Assembly: GCA_028701165.1 (NCBI GenBank)
Contig: JAQVRG010000071.1
Span: 1-7,500, forward strand
Reading direction: 5' to 3'
DNA length: 7,500 nucleotides
Origin: Eubacteriales bacterium
GTDB lineage: Bacteria > Bacillota > Clostridia > Christensenellales > CAG-138
Shown one piece after another: positions 1 to 5,730 of this stretch. Under the pieces are notes generated by a model, which saw only the letters and a program-made list of their open reading frames with translations, was not told where the DNA came from and ran no database searches. The translations under genes and the position numbers were made by a program. Each line of letters opens with the position of its first letter. Position 1 is the first letter of the stretch.

Positions 1-645
1 GATCAGTATGGCGATGAAGATGCTGATGTTCATGTAGTTGGAGCCAAGGAGCTCGTCTAATCCCAGCTTCGGGATGATGCCGGCAGGATTCGCGCTGCCA
101 AGGCTTGCCGTGCGGTCCTTGTTGGTAGCGCCCCAAAAGTTGGCGAGCATCATGGGCATGTTGTTTAAGGCAAGGTTGACGGTAAATAAGCCGATCCAGT
201 TGAACATGATGGCCGTGATGACCTCGTTGACGTTAAACTGCGCTTTGCATATGCCGGGAATAGCGCCCCATAGCGCGCCGCCGAGCATCGCGGCAAAAAG
301 ACCGACATACCACGGAAGCTGGAACTGTATGACCGTGACCAGCGCGCAAAACGCGCCGACGGTATACTGCCCTGTAGCACCGATATTGAAAAGGCCCGTT
401 TTAAAAGCAAAGCCGACGGCAAGCCCCGTCATTACAAGCGGAGCCGATTGATACAGTACCTTTGCGAACTTATCCGGCGAGGCAATGCCCGCCGTCAGCA
501 TCTTGCCAAAGCCGTAGAGCGCGCTGTCGGCGTTAAAAATGAAAAGCATGATCAAGCCGAAAAGTAAGCCGAAAGCAATGGAAATCAACGACGCGAGACA
601 GCTTGTGAAGCCGGCGCTGCCAAGGAATCGTTTGAACTTACTCAT
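1..645 (-). CDS. ABC transporter permease, BMP/nucleoside importer type (partial, C-terminus beyond left edge)
   Basis: This is one of two membrane subunits expected for a BMP-type importer, in the branched-chain/ribose permease superfamily, of the same kind as B. subtilis YufP/NupP. I translated 215 residues from ATG 645; the frame stays open through position 1. Residues 1-19 are polar or weakly hydrophobic, followed by a membrane segment at about 20-37. Residues 81-93 read FKTGLFNIGATGQ, the hallmark family motif. NEVITAIMFNWI (140-151) lies where the cytoplasmic loop contacts the ATPase. Further hydrophobic stretches fall at about 66-81, 94-107, 111-130 and 146-162. The start overlaps the ATPase stop as ATGA, and a GAGGTG ribosome site sits inside the ATPase gene, so translation is probably coupled. 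The substrate cannot be read from this subunit. Family is secure; nucleoside specificity is inferred from the neighbours. Confidence 0.93.
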   Translation of the reverse strand, partial: MSKFKRFLGSAGFTSCLASLISIAFGLLFGLIMLFIFNADSALYGFGKMLTAGIASPDKFAKVLYQSAPLVMTGLAVGFAFKTGLFNIGATGQYTVGAFCALVTVIQFQLPWYVGLFAAMLGGALWGAIPGICKAQFNVNEVITAIMFNWIGLFTVNLALNNMPMMLANFWGATNKDRTASLGSANPAGIIPKLGLDELLGSNYMNISIFIAILI

Positions 646-2183
646 GATGCGGACACCTCGCTTTCATTCTTTTTTGCGCCTGCCATGTATAGACCCAGCT
701 CGCTGACGCTGACGGTTTTTGGATCGAATTCGCCGACGATCTCGCCCTCATACATGACAAGGATGCGGTCGCTCACATCCATCACCTCGTCAAGCTCGAG
801 TGAAATGAGCAACACGGCTTTGCCCGCGTCCCTTTGCGCAACAAGCTGCTTGTGGATATATTCGATCGCGCCCACGTCCAAGCCGCGCGTAGGCTGCACC
901 GCGACTAAGAGATCCGGATCTTTATCGATCTCTCGCGCGATGATCGCTTTTTGCTGATTGCCGCCGGACATACTGCGCACCGTCGTGACGGCGCCTTGGC
1001 CGCTTCGAATATCGTATTGCTCGATCAGCTTGTCCGCGTACTTTCTGACTTCGTCCTTGCGGATAAAGCCCTTTGCTTGAAACGCCGGCTGCCAATAGCG
1101 CTGCAAAACCAGATTTTCCTCTAACGAATAGTCAAGCACTAGGCCGTATTTATGCCGATCCTCGGGGATATGGCTCATGCCCTCCTTGGAACGGTCGCGT
1201 ATGTTCGCATTTGTGATATCGCGTCCGTGCATCTCGATCTTTCCGGCGCTCATTTTTTCCAAGCCCGTTAAGCCCGCCACAAACTCCGTTTGCCCGTTGC
1301 CTTCAATTCCCGCAAGGCAAACGATTTCACCTTCGCGTACGTCGAAGGAAACGTTTTTAACAGCGTTCTTTTTATTGATTCTAGAGGGGACTGTAACATT
1401 TTCGACGTGTAGCACGACCTTGCCCGGGGTTACGGGCTTTTTTTCGACGGAGAAACTGATATCGCGGCCGACCATCATACGAGACAATTCTTCTTTGCTG
1501 GTGTTTTGAATATCCACGGTACCGATACATTTTCCTTTGCGAAGCACGGTGCAGCGATCCGCAACCGCCATGATTTCATTAAGCTTGTGCGTGATAAAGA
1601 GAATGGATTTGCCCTCGGCGGTGAAATTGCGCATGATCTGCATCAGTTCATCGATCTCCTGCGGTGTAAGCACGGCCGTAGGCTCGTCGAATATCAAAAT
1701 ATCGTTGTCACGGTAAAGCATCTTGAGTATCTCTACGCGCTGCTGCATGCCTACGGAGATATCCTCGATCAGCGCGTCCGGATCGACGCGCAGGCCGTAT
1801 TTTTCGCTAAGGTCAAGCACCTTTTGGCGTGCTTCCTGTTTTTGCAGGAACCCCGCCTTATTCGGCTCGACGCCTAAAATGATATTATCCAAAACCGGAA
1901 AGACTTCCACCAGCTTGAAATGCTGATGGACCATACCGATATTTAAGTCGTTTGCATCATTGGGATTATGGATATGTACGATTTTGCCGTTCTTTTTGAT
2001 GACGCCGCTTTCCGGCTGGTATAGGCCGAAGAGGACGCTCATAAGCGTGCTTTTTCCGGCGCCGTTCTCCCCGAGCAAAGCGTGCACCTCGCCTTTTTTC
2101 AACTGAAGCGTAATATTGTCGTTTGCCTTGATCCCGGGGAATTCCTTTGTGATGTTCAACATCTCAATAACATATTCCGACAT
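642..2183 (-). CDS. ABC transporter ATP-binding protein with two nucleotide-binding domains (BMP/nucleoside importer, YufO/NupO type)
   Basis: This cytoplasmic ATPase powers the importer and carries two ABC domains in one 513-residue chain, the normal length for RbsA/YufO-like proteins. Domain 1 has a canonical Walker A (GENGAGKST, 38-46), Q-loop Gln87, signature SVGMQQR (143-149), Walker B ILIFDEP (162-168) and switch His199. Domain 2 has a degenerate Walker A (GIEGNGQTE, 292-300, no Lys), signature SGGNQQK (406-412), a Walker B with Gln in place of the catalytic Glu (LLVAVQPTRGLD, 425-436), and no switch His in ISLELDE. This asymmetry is typical of the family and not decay. The start at 2183 has an AAGGGA ribosome site about 7 nt upstream. 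The gene follows the lipoprotein gene after 120 bp and overlaps the permease gene by 4 bp. Substrate is inferred only from family. Confidence 0.97.
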   Translation of the reverse strand: MSEYVIEMLNITKEFPGIKANDNITLQLKKGEVHALLGENGAGKSTLMSVLFGLYQPESGVIKKNGKIVHIHNPNDANDLNIGMVHQHFKLVEVFPVLDNIILGVEPNKAGFLQKQEARQKVLDLSEKYGLRVDPDALIEDISVGMQQRVEILKMLYRDNDILIFDEPTAVLTPQEIDELMQIMRNFTAEGKSILFITHKLNEIMAVADRCTVLRKGKCIGTVDIQNTSKEELSRMMVGRDISFSVEKKPVTPGKVVLHVENVTVPSRINKKNAVKNVSFDVREGEIVCLAGIEGNGQTEFVAGLTGLEKMSAGKIEMHGRDITNANIRDRSKEGMSHIPEDRHKYGLVLDYSLEENLVLQRYWQPAFQAKGFIRKDEVRKYADKLIEQYDIRSGQGAVTTVRSMSGGNQQKAIIAREIDKDPDLLVAVQPTRGLDVGAIEYIHKQLVAQRDAGKAVLLISLELDEVMDVSDRILVMYEGEIVGEFDPKTVSVSELGLYMAGAKKNESEVSAS

Positions 2184-2254
2184 AAGTGATTCCCTTCATT
2201 GCTTAATGATGATAGCGTTAGAATGTGCTTCCATGGGATTATGAATGTATGAAA

Positions 2255-2277
2255 GGGCCGGGCACCATGCCCGGCCC
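2255..2277 (-). terminator. Intercistronic GC-rich hairpin between lipoprotein and ATPase genes; possible leaky terminator or 3'-end stabiliser
   Basis: Arms GGGCCGGGCA (2255-2264) and TGCCCGGCCC (2268-2277) are perfectly complementary over 10 bp with a 3-nt loop. On the transcribed (minus) strand the stem is followed by CTTTCATAC, a poor U-tract, so complete rho-independent termination is unlikely. It begins 26 bp after the lipoprotein stop and ends 71 bp before the ATPase start. In binding-protein transporter operons, a hairpin here often gives more binding-protein mRNA than ATPase/permease mRNA. The structure is seen directly; its role is inferred. No convincing separate promoter for the ATPase is visible in the 120-bp gap. 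Confidence 0.6.
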
Positions 2278-2303
2278 CAATCGGTTCGATATGTGTTTTT
2301 TCT

Positions 2304-3395
2304 TTAGTTCTGGTAGTCGACGGCTACATCGACGGTGGGATGGGTTTCCGGATCGCTGTTGTCGGAAACGGTGACGGCGCCGGACTTAACCTGCTCAAAG
2401 AGCTTGTTGTATTCGTCGACGGTATAGGTCTTCAGTCTCCAAGAACCTTCGGCGGTCGGGAGGCCAACGCAATCGTCGGCGGCGCCGAGCTTGGAGGTAA
2501 CGCCGGCAAGGGTATCGGGCCAAGCGCCGTTGTTCTTGTACAGATCGGTCAGCGCGAGGACGACGGAGTTGGTCAGACCCTTCATGGCGGAGGTAATGAT
2601 CAGCTCGGATTCCGCAGACTGGTCAACGTCGACGCCGATAACCTTAGCGCCGGCGGCCTCAGCAGCGGCAACAGCGGACAGATAGATACCGCCGCCGCAG
2701 GAGAATACGACCTCGGTGCCTTCGGTATACCAGCCGGACATCTTCGTCATGATATCATCGGAGGGTGCGAAGGAATCGCAATACCAATACTTGATCTGGA
2801 CGTCGGCGGCGTTGCCCATTTCCTTAGCGGCGTCGTTTGCGCCCTGCACAAAGCCGTAGCCGTAACGGACAACGGCGGGAACCGCCATGCCGCCCAAGAA
2901 GCCGAGCTTGGTGTAACCGTCCTTAACGGCGGCATAACCCGCGAAGTAACCGGCCTGCTCCTCTTGATAAAGGATGCAGTGGGTGTTCTTGGTGGTTTCA
3001 TAGGTGCTGTAGTCGGCGGTATGGGGCTCGCCGTCAAGAAGCAGGAACATGGTGTCGGGATACGCGGTCTGCACTTCAAAAATAGCGTCTTCAAAGAGGT
3101 AACCGGGGCATACGACGACCTTGGCGCCCTTGTCGATAGCGGCCTTGATGGTCTCAACGCGCGCTTCGGTGGAATCTTCGGAGGGACGGAAATAGTTATA
3201 GGTTTTGCCGTTTGCATCCGCATACGCGACAACGCCTTCCCACGCGCCCTGATTGAAGGACTTGTCATCGATGTTGCCGACGTCGGTGACGAGGGCGATT
3301 TCGTAAGTATCGGGAGCGGGAGCTGTCTTAGCGGCGCAGCCGAATACGGACAGAGCCATAATCAGCACAAGAGCGATCGCAAGCGTTTTTTTCAT
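2304..3395 (-). CDS. BMP-family substrate-binding lipoprotein (probable nucleoside-type ligand)
   Basis: This extracellular lipid-anchored receptor delivers ligand to the importer encoded just downstream. The 363-residue protein starts with a lipoprotein signal (KK, a hydrophobic run at 4-18, then VFGC with Cys20 as the acylated residue); Phe at -2 is slightly unusual for a lipobox. The mature part matches the BMP/PnrA family (Med/YufN/TmpC): TDVGNIDDKSFNQGAWEG at 37-54, a ligand-pocket stretch PGYLFED (97-103), QEEQAGYFAGYAA (144-156), LGFLGG (164-169), a glycine loop CGGG (233-236), VIGVDVDQS (252-260) and SAMKG (269-273). Known members bind purine nucleosides, but other ligands are possible. 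The start is fixed by GGAGGA about 10 nt upstream and by the signal peptide. The gene contains no TTA, CTA or TCA codon between 2340 and the start, consistent with high expression. It leads the operon. Confidence 0.96.
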   Translation of the reverse strand: MKKTLAIALVLIMALSVFGCAAKTAPAPDTYEIALVTDVGNIDDKSFNQGAWEGVVAYADANGKTYNYFRPSEDSTEARVETIKAAIDKGAKVVVCPGYLFEDAIFEVQTAYPDTMFLLLDGEPHTADYSTYETTKNTHCILYQEEQAGYFAGYAAVKDGYTKLGFLGGMAVPAVVRYGYGFVQGANDAAKEMGNAADVQIKYWYCDSFAPSDDIMTKMSGWYTEGTEVVFSCGGGIYLSAVAAAEAAGAKVIGVDVDQSAESELIITSAMKGLTNSVVLALTDLYKNNGAWPDTLAGVTSKLGAADDCVGLPTAEGSWRLKTYTVDEYNKLFEQVKSGAVTVSDNSDPETHPTVDVAVDYQN

Positions 3396-3420
3396 GTTTT
3401 GTTTTCCTCCTAAACATTTT

Positions 3421-3451
3421 TGTGTGGATCAAAAGATATTTACTCCACACA
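3421..3451 (-). promoter_or_regulatory. Inverted repeat / hairpin in the 5' leader of the importer operon
   Basis: TGTGTGGA (3421-3428) and TCCACACA (3444-3451) form a perfect 8-bp inverted repeat around a 15-nt AT-rich loop. With the promoter called at 3461-3489, the repeat lies in the untranslated leader just after the start of transcription and ends about 10 nt before the GGAGGA ribosome site. It could be a protective 5' stem, a control element or a protein-binding site. It does not fit any riboswitch consensus I know; I specifically looked for the purine aptamer core and did not see it. The repeat is certain, its function unknown. Confidence 0.5.
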
Positions 3452-3457
3452 CATATA

Positions 3458-3475
3458 CACATTCTAGCAAATGTG
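3458..3475. promoter_or_regulatory. Candidate operator: CACATT-N6-AATGTG overlapping the importer promoter -10
   Basis: The arms CACATT (3458-3463) and AATGTG (3470-3475) are a perfect 6-bp inverted repeat with spacer CTAGCA. The 18-bp element covers the -10 hexamer and extended TG of the leftward promoter, the classic place for a repressor to block RNA polymerase. Size and spacing would suit a dimeric helix-turn-helix regulator. It does not match the Firmicute PurR box as I know it, and no regulator gene is in the window. Short repeats occur by chance in AT-rich DNA, so this is tentative. Confidence 0.4.
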
Positions 3476-3489
3476 AACAATAATGAAAA
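3461..3489 (-). promoter_or_regulatory. Probable sigma-A promoter of the BMP importer operon (extended -10)
   Basis: Reading the minus strand, a -35-like TTTTCA (3489-3484, 4/6 to consensus) is followed by a 17-nt spacer and TAGAAT (3466-3461, 5/6). A TG dinucleotide one base upstream of the -10 makes it an extended -10 element. Transcription would begin near 3454, leaving a leader of about 60 nt before ATG 3395. A weaker alternative is TTGTTC, 17 nt, TATATG, slightly downstream. Position relative to the first gene and the AT-rich setting support the call. Confidence 0.5.
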
Positions 3490-3551
3490 GGGGAATATAA
3501 ATAATATATGATAGCCGGCAAATAACATCACAAGCCTTTCACAATATTTTT

Positions 3552-3581
3552 TGTACAAATATACGAGGAGTATGATACAAT
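3552..3581 (+). promoter_or_regulatory. Probable sigma-A promoter for the DUF5685 / J-protein cassette (extended -10)
   Basis: A -35-like TGTACA (3552-3557, 4/6) is followed by an 18-nt spacer ending in TGA and a -10 TACAAT (3576-3581, 5/6), giving TGaTACAAT, a good extended -10. Transcription would start near 3588, about 20 nt before ATG 3610. The -35 sits inside a 10-bp palindrome TTTGTACAAA (3550-3559), which could be an operator or chance in AT-rich DNA. The promoter is divergent from, and about 70 bp away from, the importer promoter. Confidence 0.5.
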
Positions 3582-3609
3582 ACAAAACAGTAAAATTTGG
3601 AAGTGCGGA

Positions 3610-4452
3610 ATGTTTGGGTATATCGGGCCGGAAAAGGGCGAATTAAAGGTCAGAGAGCTTGGCGAGTATCAAGCGTACTACTGCGGGCTTTGCCGCACGA
3701 TCGGCAGACGCTACGGACAGGCTTCAAGATTAACCTTAAGCTATGACTGCGCTTTCATCGCCATGCTTGTGGATGCGTTTTTGCCCTGTCGCGGCTGTGA
3801 AAAGCGCAGATGCGCCTATAAGCCCTTAAAGCGTGCGCAGATGATGGCCAAGCCATCGGAGGGGCTTGCTTTCGCGGCGGATATGAACGTGCTGTTAAGC
3901 TGGTATAAGCTGCGTGATAATTGGTCTGACGAGAAACGCGTTTTTAGTGCCGCCGGCGCTTTGGCGCTGCACGCTGCAAAGAAACGCGCGGCGCGCGAAA
4001 ACCCAAGGCTTTGCGCGGCGATCGAAAGCGGCGTCGCCGCTTTAAGCGCCATCGAACGAAAGAAAACCGCGTCGGTTGACGCGCCTGCCGACGCTTTCGG
4101 CGTTATGATGCGGGATTGTGTGCGTTGTGCGCCGATCGACGAAAAAGAAGCGAAAGCGGTCGAATCCCTTAGCTATAACATCGGGAAATGGATCTACCTG
4201 ATGGACGCTTGGGACGATCGGGAACAGGACGCGAAAAGCGGTTCCTATAATCCTTTTCTCGCGTGCGGCGCGGAAAAGGAACGCGCTGCGTTTTTGCTTA
4301 ACCGCACGCTGAACGAGGCGATCAAGGCCTTTGATCTAATGAATTTGGCATCCCATAAGGGCGTGCTGGAAAATATTATTTATGAAGGCTGCGTGAACCG
4401 CACGCAGACGCTGTTAAACCGCGGAGGAAAGCATGAACAACAACCCGTATAA
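3610..4452 (+). CDS. DUF5685-like helical protein of unknown function with CxxC and aspartate-rich motifs
   Basis: I recognise the 280-residue product as resembling the Firmicute DUF5685 family from its opening MFGY, the CGLC motif and the later YNIGKWIYLMDAWDD block; no function is established to my knowledge. Features seen: N-terminal CxxC (Cys25, Cys28) and a second cluster Cys60, Cys63, Cys68 that could together bind a metal; a first acidic helix WYKLRDNWSDE (98-108); and a second one IYLMDAWDDREQD (195-207) followed by SYNPF (212-216). There is no signal peptide or membrane segment, so it is probably cytoplasmic and mostly alpha-helical. Two Asp-rich helices recall class I isoprenoid synthases, but that is only a hypothesis. 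The start has GGAAG about 6 nt upstream and a promoter close by. Its last 20 bp overlap the J-protein gene, so the two are translated from one message. Confidence 0.85.
   Translation: MFGYIGPEKGELKVRELGEYQAYYCGLCRTIGRRYGQASRLTLSYDCAFIAMLVDAFLPCRGCEKRRCAYKPLKRAQMMAKPSEGLAFAADMNVLLSWYKLRDNWSDEKRVFSAAGALALHAAKKRAARENPRLCAAIESGVAALSAIERKKTASVDAPADAFGVMMRDCVRCAPIDEKEAKAVESLSYNIGKWIYLMDAWDDREQDAKSGSYNPFLACGAEKERAAFLLNRTLNEAIKAFDLMNLASHKGVLENIIYEGCVNRTQTLLNRGGKHEQQPV
4423..4427 (+). promoter_or_regulatory. Ribosome binding site of the J-protein gene, inside the upstream coding region
   Basis: GGAGG lies 5 nt before ATG 4433 and within the last codons of the preceding gene, whose stop is at 4450-4452. 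This strong site fixes the J-protein start and explains the 20-bp gene overlap, implying coupled translation. Confidence 0.8.
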
Positions 4453-5089
4453 GGTGCTGGGCGTAAGCGAGAGCGCATCGCAGGAGGAGATCCGTGCGGC
4501 TTATTTGAGTTTGGTGAAGAAGTATCATCCGGATAAGTATCGAGATTCCGATTTGAAAGAAATCGCCAACGATAAGCTTATGGAGGTCAACGAGGCCTAC
4601 GAAACGCTTACGAAAAAAGGCAACGGAAAAGGCAGTTCCGCAAGCAGCAGCGGGAGCTATCAAAGCTACGGCGGCTACAGCGGCGCCGGCAGTGCCTATT
4701 CGGGGCCGAACGCCGCGGAGTTTGCGCGCGCCCGTTCTTATATTAGCTTGAATAACCTTACGGCGGCAAAGCAGATACTGGATCGCATCGATACGCGCAA
4801 CGCCGAGTGGTATTATCTCTACGGCATCATTTATCTGCGGCAGGGGTGGTATGATAAAGCAAACGAATACATCACAAACGCCTACCAGCAGGAACCGAAC
4901 AACGCCGAATACAGCAGCGCTTACCATACCGTGCGCAATACGGGTAACCCCTATACGCGCGGCGGGCGCACCTATACGGCCAACGCCAACGATTGCGACG
5001 GATGCAGCCTGTGCTCCAGTCTCATCTGCGCGGATTGCTGCTGCGAGTGCCTTTCCGGCGGCAATTGTGATATCATTCCCTGCTGTTGA
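4433..5089 (+). CDS. J-domain (DnaJ-like) protein with TPR-like middle and cysteine-rich C-terminal tail
   Basis: This is a 218-residue co-chaperone-like protein, expected to stimulate DnaK ATPase and steer it to a particular client. Residues 3-62 are a J domain (NPYKVLGVSESAS start, HPD at 32-34, NEAYETL at 53-59). Residues 63-92 are a flexible Gly/Ser/Tyr linker. Residues about 94-160 look like TPR-type helical repeats (YYLYGIIYLRQGWYDKANEY at 127-146). The tail (186-218) contains 11 cysteines in 31 residues, including CCCEC (202-206) and a terminal CC. There is no DnaJ-type zinc finger (CxxCxGxG repeats) and no client-binding C-terminal domain, so it is not housekeeping DnaJ. The tail could bind metal, be modified or contact membrane; none is proven. 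It overlaps the upstream gene by 20 bp and lies 12 bp before a membrane-protein gene. Confidence 0.93.
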   Translation: MNNNPYKVLGVSESASQEEIRAAYLSLVKKYHPDKYRDSDLKEIANDKLMEVNEAYETLTKKGNGKGSSASSSGSYQSYGGYSGAGSAYSGPNAAEFARARSYISLNNLTAAKQILDRIDTRNAEWYYLYGIIYLRQGWYDKANEYITNAYQQEPNNAEYSSAYHTVRNTGNPYTRGGRTYTANANDCDGCSLCSSLICADCCCECLSGGNCDIIPCC

Positions 5090-5101
5090 GGATATGCCGA
5101 T

Positions 5102-5635
5102 ATGCGATTGAACGCGAGCAAAAAGCTTTCCTTGGGCGCAATGGTCACCGCGTTGACCGTTCTATGCCTGTATGCGGTATGCGTATTGCCGTGGAGCAAG
5201 CTCGCCTGTTGTTTTCTTTCTTCCATATTTATTTATATCCTCTCCGGCGAAGGTGCGTACTTCTATGCGTTCGTGTCCTTTGCGGCTTCCGCCGCGCTTT
5301 CGTTTTTCATACTGCCGCAACAAGAGATTCTGTTCGCTTATGTCATTCTCTTTGGGCATTACGGTATTTTTAGAGCTTGGGCGGACGCGCGTATCAAGGA
5401 TAGATTTATACGTTTTTTTTCCAAGCTTCTCTATAGCAACGCCTTTTGCGCGATAGGCCTGCTTGTTCTTCTGCGCGTGCTCTCCTATGATCTTTCGTCT
5501 ATGCTGCCTGCATGGAGCCTGTGGGTATTGGTGATCGCGTTGGAGGGCGCTTTCGTAGCATATGAACTGCTATACGGCGTATGCGTGCGTATCTATAACG
5601 CTTCAATAAGGAATCAGCTTTTGCCAAGACGCTAA
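5102..5635 (+). CDS. Small polytopic membrane protein of unknown function
   Basis: The 177-residue product is strongly hydrophobic, with segments at about 11-29, 33-48, 52-71, 75-90, 110-128 and 138-160, suggesting five or six membrane helices. A basic N-terminus (KK at 7-8) and a basic loop (Arg91, Arg97, Lys99, Arg101, Arg104, Lys108) should face the cytoplasm. The opening KKLSLGAMVTALTV and the overall size loosely recall substrate-binding S components of ECF vitamin transporters, but I see no diagnostic S-component motif and do not assign it. The start is supported by GAGGA (5088-5092), which overlaps the J-protein stop, 9 nt before the ATG. Close packing with the two upstream genes implies one transcript and perhaps a joint role. 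No clear terminator follows it. Confidence 0.85.
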   Translation: MRLNASKKLSLGAMVTALTVLCLYAVCVLPWSKLACCFLSSIFIYILSGEGAYFYAFVSFAASAALSFFILPQQEILFAYVILFGHYGIFRAWADARIKDRFIRFFSKLLYSNAFCAIGLLVLLRVLSYDLSSMLPAWSLWVLVIALEGAFVAYELLYGVCVRIYNASIRNQLLPRR

Positions 5636-5730
5636 AATCACATCTTGGATGTATCATTTTCATACGCAACTCCCACAATAACTATAGCGTACAACGATGA
5701 CGCATATGGGAAGCGGGGGAGGCAGCGGCG

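Noticed and set aside
38..451. Plus-strand open frame at the left edge
   Set aside because: The opposite strand encodes a clear BMP-type permease through the whole region.
1307..1512. Degenerate second ATP site of the ATPase as a sign of gene decay
   Set aside because: Loss of the Walker A Lys and Walker B Glu in domain 2 is the usual asymmetric state in RbsA/YufO-type ATPases.
2340..3413. Long plus-strand open frame (357 codons) antisense to the lipoprotein gene
   Set aside because: It is the exact codon-aligned complement of a clear BMP lipoprotein gene, is Gly/Val/Ala-rich with no recognisable motif, and is explained by codon bias in the sense gene.
3396..3460. Purine riboswitch in the importer leader
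   Set aside because: A purine riboswitch would suit a nucleoside importer, but the leader is only about 60 nt long and lacks the conserved aptamer core and three-way junction pairing.
3328..3585. Minus-strand open frame running from the divergent control region into the lipoprotein gene
   Set aside because: It uses a different frame from the lipoprotein, lacks a good ribosome site, covers the promoter elements and overlaps the signal peptide coding region.
4376..4927. Minus-strand open frame (183 codons) across the J-protein gene
   Set aside because: It lies antisense to a well-supported J domain and the end of the DUF5685-like gene, with no convincing ribosome site or domain.
5636..5730. 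Terminator or strong promoter between the membrane protein and penicillin-binding protein genes
   Set aside because: Only weak, short pairings and a 4/6 plus 4/6 promoter-like match are present, not enough to annotate either.
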